IMG/VR virus record: IMGVR_UViG_3300031211_000014
Span: 1 to 36,435 of that record
Reading direction: 5' to 3' (one strand)
DNA: 36,435 bases
Source of the DNA: a virus
The number at the start of each line of letters is the position of its first letter. Position 1 is the first letter of the stretch. Under the pieces are notes generated by a model that saw only the letters and a list, made by a program, of their open reading frames with translations, was not told the DNA's origin and ran no database searches. A program made the position numbers and the translations under genes. Shown here one piece after another: positions 21,237 through 28,372 of this stretch.

Positions 21237-21538
21237 TGGTTATTGTTTTTAAGTTTAATATTTGCATATTGAATAGGATAGTAATATTTTCTTTTTTTAG
21301 TTTCTAATAATGATTTAATAAACATTTTCGGGCATTTTTGAAGGTTGTAATTTATATACTCTTCATCAGCTATTGGATTGTAAACTTTTTTACCGTTTAT
21401 CTTTTCAATATTATCAATGTTATCTTTTACAAATTGAATCTTTAAAGAAACGTTTTTGTTTTGCTTTGCGCTTGCTTCAGTTAATGCGTCCTGTATCTGG
21501 GTTTTTATTCCTATTGGATTTAAAATTGCGGTTTTCAT
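21233..21538 (-). CDS. Hypothetical protein, 101 aa
   Basis: A 101-residue basic protein starting MKTAILNPIGIKTQIQDALT, with Asn- and Lys-rich tracts. No family is recognised. Its 3' end overlaps the radC start by 4 bp (ATGA-like), so the two are probably co-translated. Confidence 0.5.
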   Translation of the reverse strand: MKTAILNPIGIKTQIQDALTEASAKQNKNVSLKIQFVKDNIDNIEKINGKKVYNPIADEEYINYNLQKCPKMFIKSLLETKKRKYYYPIQYANIKLKNNNQ

Positions 21539-21562
21539 AGTTTATTGTTTTTGATTTAAAAA

Positions 21563-21748
21563 TTAGTTGATCCATAAAATAAAGCCTTGAATCTTGACCT
21601 GTGAACTATTCTCCTGTATTGCAATACTGAAATTATAGTCTTGCATCAGGTTTCCTAAATTGTCGTTCTCTGGGGTCTTTTTACCCATGTAACGTCTTGG
21701 TTTATGAAATAAGTTTTCCATAAGTTTTTTGTTAAATTTTTTGTGCAT
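21563..21748 (-). CDS. Hypothetical protein, 61 aa
   Basis: A 61-residue basic protein beginning MHKKFNKKLMENLFHKPRRY. There is no known family. The 94-bp gap upstream holds a cluster of hairpins. It is probably an accessory-operon gene by position and strand. Confidence 0.4.
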   Translation of the reverse strand: MHKKFNKKLMENLFHKPRRYMGKKTPENDNLGNLMQDYNFSIAIQENSSQVKIQGFILWIN

Positions 21749-21776
21749 TTCCCGTGCTTTTTAAATTAATGTGACT

Positions 21777-21834
21777 GGAGGGCGAACCCTCCACGCTTAG
21801 AGCTTAACACCTTTTTATAACCGCTCTAACGGTT
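21777..21834. repeat. Cluster of three hairpins in an operon spacer
   Basis: GGAGGG-cgaa-CCCTCC (21777-21792) is a perfect 6-bp stem with a tetraloop. AGAGC (21799-21803) pairs with GCTCT (21823-21827). AACCG (21819-21823) pairs with CGGTT (21830-21834), so the last two compete. They fill the gap between the 60-aa and 61-aa genes. No T-run follows in either direction. Confidence 0.45.
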
Positions 21835-21842
21835 TCTAGTAA

Positions 21843-22025
21843 TTATTGATTTTTTGTGCTGTAAGCATTTCTTATTACCCTGCCATTTTGTAAAGCATCA
21901 ACAATGACTCTAAATCCTTTATTTTCATTTTCTAAAATAAATTCATCTATTTTTTGCGAGTAATTTTTATCTGTTGAATAGGCTTCTTGCTTTCTTCCAT
22001 TAAAAGCTATTGCATTATATTTCAT
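21843..22025 (-). CDS. Hypothetical protein, 60 aa
   Basis: A 60-residue protein starting MKYNAIAFNGRKQEAYSTDK. It looks like a small alpha/beta fold (strand, helix, strand: FRVIVDALQNGRVIRNAYST). No family is known. It lies 12 bp after its upstream neighbour in the leftward accessory operon. Confidence 0.45.
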   Translation of the reverse strand: MKYNAIAFNGRKQEAYSTDKNYSQKIDEFILENENKGFRVIVDALQNGRVIRNAYSTKNQ

Positions 22026-22037
22026 TTGATCTGATTT

Positions 22038-22292
22038 TTAGTAATTGTTGATTTTTAGATGTACTGCTGAAAAAAATACACCTCTATTTGTTAGCTCTTG
22101 GGCTATCTCATTCGCTTTACCCCTCATTTTAAGGTCTAATACATCAGAAACTTTTTCTACTGATTTTGAATGGTTTAAAAAGTATTTTTCATCGTAATTT
22201 TGTAATCTTCTCATAAGCGTTTCATCGCTGTAAGTTTTTAAACTCATAATTTCTGGGTTTTTATGCTTTTTTAAAACGCTTATCGAATCCAA
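22038..22292 (-). CDS. Hypothetical protein, 84 aa
   Basis: An 84-residue protein starting MDSISVLKKHKNPEIMSLKT. Its start at 22292 overlaps the preceding gene by 32 bp; the internal Met at residue 16 (22247) would avoid the overlap and fits the style of its neighbours (MSLKTYSDETLMRRLQNYDE). No family is recognised. Confidence 0.45.
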   Translation of the reverse strand: MDSISVLKKHKNPEIMSLKTYSDETLMRRLQNYDEKYFLNHSKSVEKVSDVLDLKMRGKANEIAQELTNRGVFFSAVHLKINNY

Positions 22293-22563
22293 TAAACTTT
22301 TTATGCGTTATTATTTCATCCTCTTTTAAATTGTAGAAAAAACCTACTGGAATTTTTACAACTTTCGTATCGTTGATTTTTATATCAACTTCATTTGTCA
22401 TTGATAAATACCACCCGTTTACCTCCGTTCCTTTGGCTGGTGCCTCTGGGTTTTCTGAAGGTTCTATAAACAAGCTCGGCTCATGCGTTTGAGCGTTCGT
22501 GTGCAAGCGAAATAAATATCCACTATCTAAACATTTAAAAACTCTTTGTGTTGGTGTATTCAT
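22261..22563 (-). CDS. Hypothetical protein, 100 aa
   Basis: A 100-residue protein beginning MNTPTQRVFKCLDSGYLFRL. It is beta-rich, with a conserved-looking GWYLSMTNEVDIKINDTKVV stretch. No family is known. It overlaps the upstream gene by 4 bp, a sign of coupling. Confidence 0.5.
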   Translation of the reverse strand: MNTPTQRVFKCLDSGYLFRLHTNAQTHEPSLFIEPSENPEAPAKGTEVNGWYLSMTNEVDIKINDTKVVKIPVGFFYNLKEDEIITHKKFIGFDKRFKKA

Positions 22564-23015
22564 AATTTCTCGGTTTTTAGTTGTGGAAAAAAAGGCTTGT
22601 AAGCAGTGATCACAAAATCCAGTTGATCGTTCTTGGCTCCCTCTTCTATTAGTCTTTTAATCTCTGATTCGTCAAGGCCATAGTAAGATATATCCTCGTC
22701 ATTTACCCCATTTATTTGGGTCGTATCGCTGATTTTTTCAGCGTCGATATTTGGAACATCTACAGAAAATAAAGCGTCTCTGAAGCTTGTTTTGTCGTCC
22801 TTCCAATATCCGTCAACCTCAAAGAATTTAGCTTTTTTGATGAGGGGTTTGACGTCGTAAATTATACCGGCTAAACCATAGTCGCACTGGTAATTTATAC
22901 CGGCTAACTTGGTTTCAATCTTTACACATTCTTTGTAAAGGTCCTGGTTATCATCAAAGGCACTTAAAATGGTTTTTACTTCCTCTGGCAATGCGTCGTA
23001 TTCGTGTGTTTCCAT
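22560..23015 (-). CDS. Hypothetical acidic protein, 151 aa
   Basis: A 151-residue acidic protein beginning METHEYDALPEEVKTILSAF. The middle contains several Asp-rich turns, and the C-terminus has a helix (LDESEIKRLIEEGAKNDQLD). Acidic, DNA-mimic-like proteins such as ArdA occur in similar modules, but no ArdA signature is seen here. A hairpin-containing spacer lies upstream. Function is unknown. Confidence 0.5.
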   Translation of the reverse strand: METHEYDALPEEVKTILSAFDDNQDLYKECVKIETKLAGINYQCDYGLAGIIYDVKPLIKKAKFFEVDGYWKDDKTSFRDALFSVDVPNIDAEKISDTTQINGVNDEDISYYGLDESEIKRLIEEGAKNDQLDFVITAYKPFFPQLKTEKL

Positions 23016-23041
23016 GTTTGGGGGGTTTGAATTAGTTAGAT

Positions 23042-23089
23042 GCTACAAGCCAAACCAATGGCTTGAAGCTTTTTAAAATTTCGTGTAGC
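23042..23089. repeat. Nested hairpin in accessory-operon spacer
   Basis: Outer arms GCTACA (23042-23047) and TGTAGC (23084-23089) enclose an inner stem AAGCCA/TGGCTT (23047-23064) with loop AACCAA. It sits between the 152-aa and 151-aa genes. The inner loop shares AAACCAAT with the spacer hairpin at 25133-25154. Confidence 0.45.
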
Positions 23090-23093
23090 GCAA

Positions 23094-23552
23094 TTAATAG
23101 TTTTGCCCTTCTAATTCGTGAAGGCTTTCTTCCTCCTCCCATTTGCTAATTAGATTATCCGCATACCTTTTGTGGATTTCTATCGCTTGGCTTGCTGTTA
23201 TTTTTTTGAAGATTTGACCGTTAAAATAGTAGATGCTTTTCGGGCTGTTTTCTAGGTAAAATTCTAAACATTGAAAACTTGATTTTAATAGCTCTTTTCG
23301 GTCTGCATGAGCATTAAACATATATCTAACTTTCTCCCCTTCTTTTGGGTAAACTTCTGAAATAAATAAACGCGTTAGACTTGTTCCGTGTTCCCTTGCA
23401 ATATGTATAAATGGGGTGCCTGGATATTTGTTAATTGACCTTTTGTCGTGCGTTGTTAGGTCTTCAATGTAATTTTTAACGTGCTTAGATGTTAGCTCGT
23501 AAAGCTTATTATAAATCTGATCTGGCGTTAATTCTGTTTTAATTGTCTTCAT
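23094..23552 (-). CDS. Hypothetical protein, 152 aa
   Basis: A 152-residue protein starting MKTIKTELTPDQIYNKLYEL. It has an alternating helix-strand pattern and a C-terminal Glu-rich helix (KWEEEESLHELEGQNY). It is expected to be soluble. I recall similar unnamed proteins in flavobacterial plasmid-like modules, but no function. It has its own leader with palindromes and the repeated AACAACAATTCAAA motif. Confidence 0.5.
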   Translation of the reverse strand: MKTIKTELTPDQIYNKLYELTSKHVKNYIEDLTTHDKRSINKYPGTPFIHIAREHGTSLTRLFISEVYPKEGEKVRYMFNAHADRKELLKSSFQCLEFYLENSPKSIYYFNGQIFKKITASQAIEIHKRYADNLISKWEEEESLHELEGQNY

Positions 23553-23581
23553 GTCTTGGGGTTTGTGATCCGTGGATCTGG

Positions 23582-23630
23582 TTTGAATTGTTGTTAGATA
23601 CCTGCAGGAATATTCTCTACGTCCTGCAGG
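23582..23630. promoter_or_regulatory. Structured leader with repeated AACAACAATTCAAA motif
   Basis: CCTGCAGG occurs at 23601-23608 and 23623-23630, each self-complementary and able to pair with the other across 14 nt. Next to it, plus-strand 23582-23596 (TTTGAATTGTTGTTA) is identical to 24564-24578, which precedes the DUF3560 gene, and similar to 23026-23038. It is probably a shared regulatory leader of separate leftward genes. Confidence 0.45.
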
Positions 23631-23641
23631 CTGTTGTTAAT

Positions 23642-24553
23642 TTATAGTTCTTTTAAAAATGCGTCTACATTTTTAGATGGAATATATAGGCCATGTTTTA
23701 AATGGCTTACTTTTTCCCCATCTTCAACGTGGCCAGCTTCTAAAATTTTAGCATAACCACTTTTAAATTGATCGGTATTGAAGGCGAAAAACCCACCGTA
23801 TTTTAAAACTATATCCGTTTTTTTCTTGCTTTTCCCTGCTTCGGCTTCTGCCTTCTCTTTTTTCTCGTCTGCGATTTGTTTTATAACTTCATCAGAACCC
23901 CAGAGCCTAACCGCTAGATTTAAATTATTACGGGTTTCCTTCACTGTCTTGTTCGCATATGTCAGGCTGTAACCGTGGCGCCTCTCGCTTGGGTTGTCCT
24001 TTAAAAATTTGTGATTCTTGATTGCCTCCTCTAGTTTGAACTCGTAAAACTCCAAGCTTTCAGGCATAGACAAATTAATTTTACTGGCTTTAGCTTCCCA
24101 GTATTCCGCGCGGCTCTTGTAATTTTCTGCCTTGTCTCTTTCTTCTATGCTCTTTCTCATTTTGTTGTCGTACTTCTCAAAGAGTTTACGGTGTCTTTTT
24201 TCGCTGTGGTGTCCCACCTTTATAGGCTCTCCAAGGCTTAAAAAATCTCTTTCGTGCTTTGTAGCTCTCGTGTCATATGCTTCATTGCTTCGCTTCTCAG
24301 CGTTTGACGCGTAGCCGATAAGCTTCTCTGCTTTCTTTTTGGCTCTCTCTTGACTGTTGAACCCGTCGCACCTGGTTATTGAATACAAATAAAAATCATC
24401 AGCCGTTTTGCCTAAATAATTGTGTATTTCGTTTTCGTGCTCCTGCCCGTATTTGGTTGTAATAATTACCGTTTCGCCTTTCTCGTTTTGTTCGTGGCAT
24501 TTTGCGACAAATACATTAGGCGCAAATTTTTTGTAACTGTTTAAATTTTCCAT
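23642..24553 (-). CDS. DUF3560 domain protein
   Basis: A 303-residue protein. Residues 80-155 (NAEKRSNEAYDTRATKHERD, then SLGEPIKVGHHSEKRHRKLF, then KYDNKMRKSIEERDKAENYK) are the DUF3560 signature, with the invariant GHHSE-RHR stretch. The rest is charged helix with a Lys/Glu-rich linker (about 230-250) and a small C-terminal domain. DUF3560 proteins are spread on plasmids, ICEs and phages and have no established activity. It is the largest gene in the accessory operon and carries the same 15-bp leader motif as the gene that follows it. Confidence 0.8.
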   Translation of the reverse strand: MENLNSYKKFAPNVFVAKCHEQNEKGETVIITTKYGQEHENEIHNYLGKTADDFYLYSITRCDGFNSQERAKKKAEKLIGYASNAEKRSNEAYDTRATKHERDFLSLGEPIKVGHHSEKRHRKLFEKYDNKMRKSIEERDKAENYKSRAEYWEAKASKINLSMPESLEFYEFKLEEAIKNHKFLKDNPSERRHGYSLTYANKTVKETRNNLNLAVRLWGSDEVIKQIADEKKEKAEAEAGKSKKKTDIVLKYGGFFAFNTDQFKSGYAKILEAGHVEDGEKVSHLKHGLYIPSKNVDAFLKEL

Positions 24554-24575
24554 GGTATTAAATTTTGAATTGTTG

Positions 24576-24839
24576 TTAAGTGGTTTTTAGTGCTACTGTG
24601 TTAAGCTTGAAGGATCCATTTAAAAATTCCTGCTTTTTAAATCCTATATAAAAGTCTTTTTTATATTCCAGTACTTTAAGGCCGTTTAAATATTCGTTGT
24701 CCTCTGCCTGCATTGGCTCGCCTTTTGTCTCAACTAATTTTAAAAGGGCAAATAATTTGCCCTCAATTATCTTGGATTTAAAAGCGTCTTTGATGTGTTT
24801 GTCAATCTCTTGAACGTTTGATTTTTTTAGATAAATCAT
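24576..24839 (-). CDS. Hypothetical protein, 87 aa
   Basis: An 87-residue protein beginning MIYLKKSNVQEIDKHIKDAF. No family is recognised. It lies 7 bp downstream of the 85-aa gene and 22 bp upstream of the DUF3560 gene, so it is part of the same leftward operon. Confidence 0.5.
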   Translation of the reverse strand: MIYLKKSNVQEIDKHIKDAFKSKIIEGKLFALLKLVETKGEPMQAEDNEYLNGLKVLEYKKDFYIGFKKQEFLNGSFKLNTVALKTT

Positions 24840-24846
24840 AATTACT

Positions 24847-25104
24847 TTATTTTAAAAAATTAATGTTTCTTAGTATCTCCATTGCTTCCGTGTTGTAGCT
24901 AAACCAGTTTTGAAAGTCGGTTTTTGATACCCTTATAAATCGGTCCTTATTGTTGTAAACTTTAATTTTTTCGATTCCGTGTTTAGTGTTCGGAAGCCTT
25001 AAAATTTCGTTCAACTGTTCGTCACTTGAGAAAAAATAAAGTTCTGGACTGCTATTAAATTTCAAAGTGTAAACATTGCGTTTAGTGCTCATTAGATTTG
25101 ACAT
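24847..25104 (-). CDS. Hypothetical protein, 85 aa
   Basis: An 85-residue protein beginning MSNLMSTKRNVYTLKFNSSP; MSTKRN at residue 5 is an alternative start. It is beta-rich at the N-terminus with a closing helix. No known family. A short hairpin (25133-25154) lies in its leader. Confidence 0.5.
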   Translation of the reverse strand: MSNLMSTKRNVYTLKFNSSPELYFFSSDEQLNEILRLPNTKHGIEKIKVYNNKDRFIRVSKTDFQNWFSYNTEAMEILRNINFLK

Positions 25105-25132
25105 TGTGAAAAGGGTTTTAAAATTAGTTGCC

Positions 25133-25154
25133 GTGATCTAAACCAATAAATCAC
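25133..25154. repeat. Hairpin in leader of the 85-aa gene
   Basis: GTGAT (25133-25137) pairs with ATCAC (25150-25154). Its loop contains AAACCAAT, as in the spacer hairpin at 23047-23064. On the plus strand a run of Ts follows (25158-25166). Confidence 0.35.
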
Positions 25155-25179
25155 AGCTTTTTTTTTGGGGTTTATGTAT

Positions 25180-25656
25180 TTAAGAAACTAACTGTTTGCC
25201 TTTGGTCGCGTATTCTTTACTTCCGTACTTGCTTTTTATTTGGGCCAAACTCTTTCCACTTTTTGCCTTTTGCTTGTAGCCTTCAGGGGAGAAATACCAA
25301 ACTTTCTTTAGTCTAGCAAAGCGGGCTTTATTCTTGCCTTGAATCGTCATTGAACTAATTACATCCTTCTGTCTGTATGTGGCTCCTTTTTCATTGTCTT
25401 CTAACCATATGAAGGAACCAACAAAGCTTACCTTCACATCGTCCAAAATATCAAATGCTTTGACCTCGTTATTATAGAATTTTTCAGCGTTGAAAGGTTC
25501 CTCAAATCCTTCTAATGGTCTGAAGCTCTTGAACTGATTAAACATATAAATAAAGTCTTTGTTTGTTCCTCCCGTGTCCGGGTGAAGCTTTAAACACAGC
25601 TTTCTAAATAGTGTTTTGGCTTCGTCTAATTTTTTGCAGTCCTTGAAATAATTCAT
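25180..25656 (-). CDS. J-domain (DnaJ-like) protein
   Basis: A 158-residue protein. Residues 8-45 (CKKLDEAKTLFRKLCLKLHP, then DTGGTNKDFIYMFNQF) form a J-domain with the HPD tripeptide that stimulates DnaK ATPase. The remaining two thirds are unrelated to DnaJ: a basic C-terminus (GYKQKAKSGKSLAQIKSKYG) could bind nucleic acid. Short J-domain proteins of this sort occur in Bacteroidota phage and plasmid accessory regions and might steer host DnaK to an element-encoded target. The target is unknown. Confidence 0.7.
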   Translation of the reverse strand: MNYFKDCKKLDEAKTLFRKLCLKLHPDTGGTNKDFIYMFNQFKSFRPLEGFEEPFNAEKFYNNEVKAFDILDDVKVSFVGSFIWLEDNEKGATYRQKDVISSMTIQGKNKARFARLKKVWYFSPEGYKQKAKSGKSLAQIKSKYGSKEYATKGKQLVS

Positions 25657-25703
25657 GTGTTTAAGTTTTAAAATGGTTGTTATTGTTTCCCGTTGGTTTT
25701 CTT

Positions 25704-25949
25704 TTACTCCTCAATTTCGTAATGATCCAAAATTGCGTGTTTGCCTTGCTCATAGTCTTCATAATCGCACGAAATCTTATTTCCGTCAAAGTCTAAAACA
25801 TAGTATAAATTATGCTTTAATATCTCTCTTTGATCGTCCTCCTCTCCTTTGCTTAGGTATATTTCAAGAGTTGCGCCCGTTGGTGTGTGGGTATATCCTG
25901 AAGGAGTTTTAATAAAATTCTTATTTGATGCGTTTGGGCCTCTTTTCAT
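25704..25949 (-). CDS. Hypothetical protein, 81 aa, first gene of the accessory operon
   Basis: An 81-residue protein starting MKRGPNASNKNFIKTPSGYT. It is basic at the start and acidic at the end (YEDYEQGKHAILDHYEIEE). No family is recognised. It follows a 230-bp leader from a good TTG-N19-TAnnTTTG promoter, so it is likely the first translated gene of the module. Confidence 0.5.
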   Translation of the reverse strand: MKRGPNASNKNFIKTPSGYTHTPTGATLEIYLSKGEEDDQREILKHNLYYVLDFDGNKISCDYEDYEQGKHAILDHYEIEE

Positions 25950-25977
25950 AGTGTTTAATGTATTTAAAAGTTAGGAA

Positions 25978-26007
25978 CTTACATGAATGTTCACCACGTC
26001 ATGTAAG
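25978..26007. repeat. Hairpin in leader of the accessory operon
   Basis: CTTACATGA (25978-25986) and TCATGTAAG (25999-26007) form a perfect 9-bp stem with a 12-nt loop. It lies 28 bp upstream of the first gene of the leftward operon, in its transcribed leader, where it could control translation. Confidence 0.5.
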
Positions 26008-26178
26008 CTTGTATTAAGTCTTATCTAATTCCTTATAAGTCTAAGCCTATAACCGTTTTATTAATGTATCGTAGTACATCACAGCTTAAGACCGCCCTAA
26101 CTCAGAATTAAATAAATATGTCAATGAACTTACTGGACCTCATACCCTATAAACAAAGGGTTCTTTCTATCATGTGGA

Positions 26179-26218
26179 CAAATGTACACACTATAAATGG
26201 TATAACAATAGTATAACT
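26179..26218 (-). promoter_or_regulatory. Promoter of the accessory operon with shared 24-bp element
   Basis: The minus strand shows TTG (26208-26206), 19 bp, then TACATTTG (26186-26179): the full Bacteroidota -33/-7 pattern. It should start RNA near 26172. The -33 part lies in a 24-bp element (26195-26218, core AACAATAGTATAA) matching minus-strand 9717-9694 at 22 of 24 bases. The accessory operon may thus answer to the same regulator as the early phage region. Confidence 0.6.
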
Positions 26219-26520
26219 CATTGGAATTTTGCACATTTTTAGAGTTAAATTATAAGTTTTTCTTATAACGTACTGTTTATAGGGGTTAACGAGGGGTTAT
26301 TTTTATAAAATTAAATGAAAATATAATAATGATATAAATATTAAGATATAAGGGGTGAAATAATTTTAAGGTGAAGGAGGGGAAGGGTTGAGGGTTTGAA
26401 CCGATGGCCGGACCTCGTGAAAGCGTGTAAACTTTCGACCTTCAAGAGTTTTTCAAACTTGGTTTAGGTCCTTATTTATTCGTTGGCGAGATCTCGACGG
26501 TTAACCAGGGGTTTTGATAT

Positions 26521-26542
26521 TGTCGGGATAATGTCGGGAAAA
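26521..26542. repeat. Paired TGTCGGGA repeat, copy C
   Basis: TGTCGGGATAA then, at 11 bp, TGTCGGGAAAA. This is the same paired layout as the copies at 16957 and 17152, about 9.4 kb away, on the other side of the integrase and accessory operon. Confidence 0.5.
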
Positions 26543-26879
26543 TTAGGTTTAAAGTTTATGTTTTCCTAGCGTTAGTAGGGGTTCACAAGGTTTAATGTGT
26601 TACCCTATGGAGATTAAGAATGAGTTATGGCCACGATTTCAAAAATAGTTTAGCCTAAAAAAGCTGAAAATCTCACAATTTTCAATAGTAGGATCAGGCC
26701 CCGTGGGTCAAATATTCCCGTTTTCCTTCACGCGCCCGACTCGCCATATATAGTATTCCATCCCCACAACTTTACCGTATAAGCACTTTATACACAAATT
26801 TTGGTAGTGTAACATATTTATATTTTCTTTGTACGGGGATAAGAAACGCATAAAACCAGGCTCTTCATAGTACTAATAT

Positions 26880-27011
26880 ATATTGAAATGCTTCTCAGCC
26901 CAGTAAAAAGATTGTGATTAATTGATTTACAGTCAGTTAACCAAAGTCATAACTGTCAATTTATTTTACACTTATGAATATTGAAATGCACTAACTGTCA
27001 ATTTAATTTAC
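26880..27011. repeat. Direct repeats upstream of the RepL-like gene
   Basis: TAACTGTCAATTTATTTTAC (26950-26969) recurs at 26992-27011 with one mismatch, 42 bp apart. A 12-bp word ATATTGAAATGC is present at 26880-26891 and 26978-26989. They end 39 bp before the initiator start, the typical position for initiator-binding iterons or operators. Confidence 0.55.
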
Positions 27012-27050
27012 ATCTAGGAACTGATTTTGCTTACGTATAATATTTGGATT

Positions 27051-27473
27051 ATGAAAAAAAAATGCATGGATATGATAGAGAATTATTTTCTGGATAAAAG
27101 GCATAGGGTGTATGATGGTATTAAGTGGCGTTACAAGTATAGTAGCAATGCTGGTAAGTTTGGAATGAGTAATCTTTTGATGGAGGGATTGGTGTTAGAG
27201 TGCAGTGGTAGTGAGGTTAAGTTGATGGTGGCGATTATTTCTAGAGTAAAGCGAAGTGACAATGTATTCAATAGTGGGTGTGTTCATTTAGTTTCTAATG
27301 AGTATGGTGAGATATGTAGTAGGCCAGTATTTTGTGAGGCTATTAGAAAATTTATGGAATTGGGATATTTGGTAGCTACTTTAGACTCTAGATGGTTTAT
27401 TTTAAATCCGAGGTATGTCAATAAATTTTACAGTTTAAAAGCTCCTAAGTATGTGACGGATAATAAAAAGTAG
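27051..27473 (+). CDS. RepL-like plasmid replication initiator
   Basis: A 140-residue protein from the ATG at 27051; an in-frame TTG at 27027 is less likely. The centre (VKLMVAIISRVKRSDNVFNS) and the C-terminal winged-helix part (PVFCEAIRKFMELGYLVATL, then WFILNPRYVNKFYS) resemble RepL-type initiators of small plasmids. These bind origin DNA through such a domain. Direct repeats just upstream support an initiator role. Its codon use is odd, with many G-ending codons (AAG, TTG, GGT, AGG) unlike neighbouring genes, which suggests separate acquisition. If it works, the phage carries a plasmid replicon. A regulatory MarR-like role is the alternative. Confidence 0.6.
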   Translation: MKKKCMDMIENYFLDKRHRVYDGIKWRYKYSSNAGKFGMSNLLMEGLVLECSGSEVKLMVAIISRVKRSDNVFNSGCVHLVSNEYGEICSRPVFCEAIRKFMELGYLVATLDSRWFILNPRYVNKFYSLKAPKYVTDNKK

Positions 27474-27504
27474 GTTTTGATACTGTATTTTTAAAAACTT
27501 ATAC

Positions 27505-27512
27505 TAAATTTG
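27505..27512 (+). promoter_or_regulatory. Rightward promoter box before the methyltransferase operon
   Basis: TAAATTTG matches TAnnTTTG, 44 bp before the methyltransferase ATG. TTTTG at 27475-27479 could serve as the -33 element, though the 25-bp spacing is longer than usual. Confidence 0.45.
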
Positions 27513-27556
27513 TATTGGATTTATACTTAATCAAACGGAAACACATAACTTAAGGA

Positions 27557-28360
27557 ATGCAAGACGAAAAACTTAATAGCACTATAGATTTAAGATTAGG
27601 AGACTGTTTAGAAGTAATGTCAACCATTGAAGATAATAGTATTGATGCTATAATTACAGACCCACCATACGGTACGACTCAATGCAAGTGGGATTCTGTT
27701 ATTCCTTTTCAGCCTATGTGGGAGCAGTTGAATAGAATTATAAAACCTAATGGAGCAATAGTTTTGTTTGCTTCACAACCTTTTACTAGTGCTTTAATTA
27801 TGAGTAACCCAAAAATGTACAGACAGTGTTTAGTATGGGAAAAAACACGACCAACAAACGTAATGAATGCAAAAAAAATGTTTATGAAATGGCACGAGGA
27901 TATAATTATATTTTATAAAAAACTGCCTTCATTTAACCCAATAATGCATAGCGATGGAGTTTTTACAGGAAAAAAAATACAAAGAAGTAATACAGATAGA
28001 AGTAAAGGAACTTTAGGTAATACTGGGGAAAAAAAAGATTATATCCACGAAGGTAATGGCGGTTTGTTTTACCCTAAATCTATTCATAAATATTCCAATG
28101 TACAAACACCAAACCTACACCCAACACAAAAACCTGTTTTATTAATGGAGTATTTGATAAAAACTTATACCAACGAAGGCGAAACGGTTTTAGATTTTAC
28201 GATGGGAAGCGGAACAACTATGATAGCTTGTAATAATCTAAATCGAAACGGAATAGGTATTGAAAAGGACGAAACCTATTTTAATATAGCTCAAGATAGG
28301 ATAGAAAAAAGTAAAAGACAAAAATTAGAGGAATTCAACTTTAATGAAGCAACAACTTAA
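27557..28360 (+). CDS. Site-specific DNA methyltransferase (adenine-N6 or cytosine-N4, beta class)
   Basis: A 267-residue amino-methyltransferase. Catalytic motif DPPYGT is at 35-40, HPTQKP at 188-193, and the AdoMet-binding FxGxG-type motif DFTMGSGTT at 213-221. DPPY before the AdoMet motif defines the beta class. No restriction gene is adjacent, so it is an orphan phage enzyme, likely to protect phage DNA from host restriction or to tag it for packaging or transcription. It is the first gene of the rightward block that continues to the resolvase and GroES-like genes. Confidence 0.9.
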   Translation: MQDEKLNSTIDLRLGDCLEVMSTIEDNSIDAIITDPPYGTTQCKWDSVIPFQPMWEQLNRIIKPNGAIVLFASQPFTSALIMSNPKMYRQCLVWEKTRPTNVMNAKKMFMKWHEDIIIFYKKLPSFNPIMHSDGVFTGKKIQRSNTDRSKGTLGNTGEKKDYIHEGNGGLFYPKSIHKYSNVQTPNLHPTQKPVLLMEYLIKTYTNEGETVLDFTMGSGTTMIACNNLNRNGIGIEKDETYFNIAQDRIEKSKRQKLEEFNFNEATT

Positions 28361-28372
28361 TTTTAAAGACGC

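Larger units (their letters stand above)
26219..27026. other. Long non-coding stretch, possible replication origin or control region
   Basis: I find no convincing gene in 26219-27026. The stretch contains the paired TGTCGGGA repeat at 26521-26542, a 10-bp palindrome CGAGATCTCG near 26488, a hairpin GTATAA-gcact-TTATAC (26777-26793), and the direct repeats at 26880-27011. Base composition changes from very AT-rich (26220-26370) to moderately GC-rich (26380-26500 and 26680-26770). Its place directly before a RepL-like initiator gene suits a plasmid-type origin, but no oriV family is recognised. Confidence 0.4.

Noticed and set aside
26380-26480. tRNA-like look around GGTTTGAACC in the long non-coding stretch
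   Set aside because: The T-stem arms do not pair beyond two base pairs, and no acceptor or anticodon stem could be built. It is not a tRNA gene.
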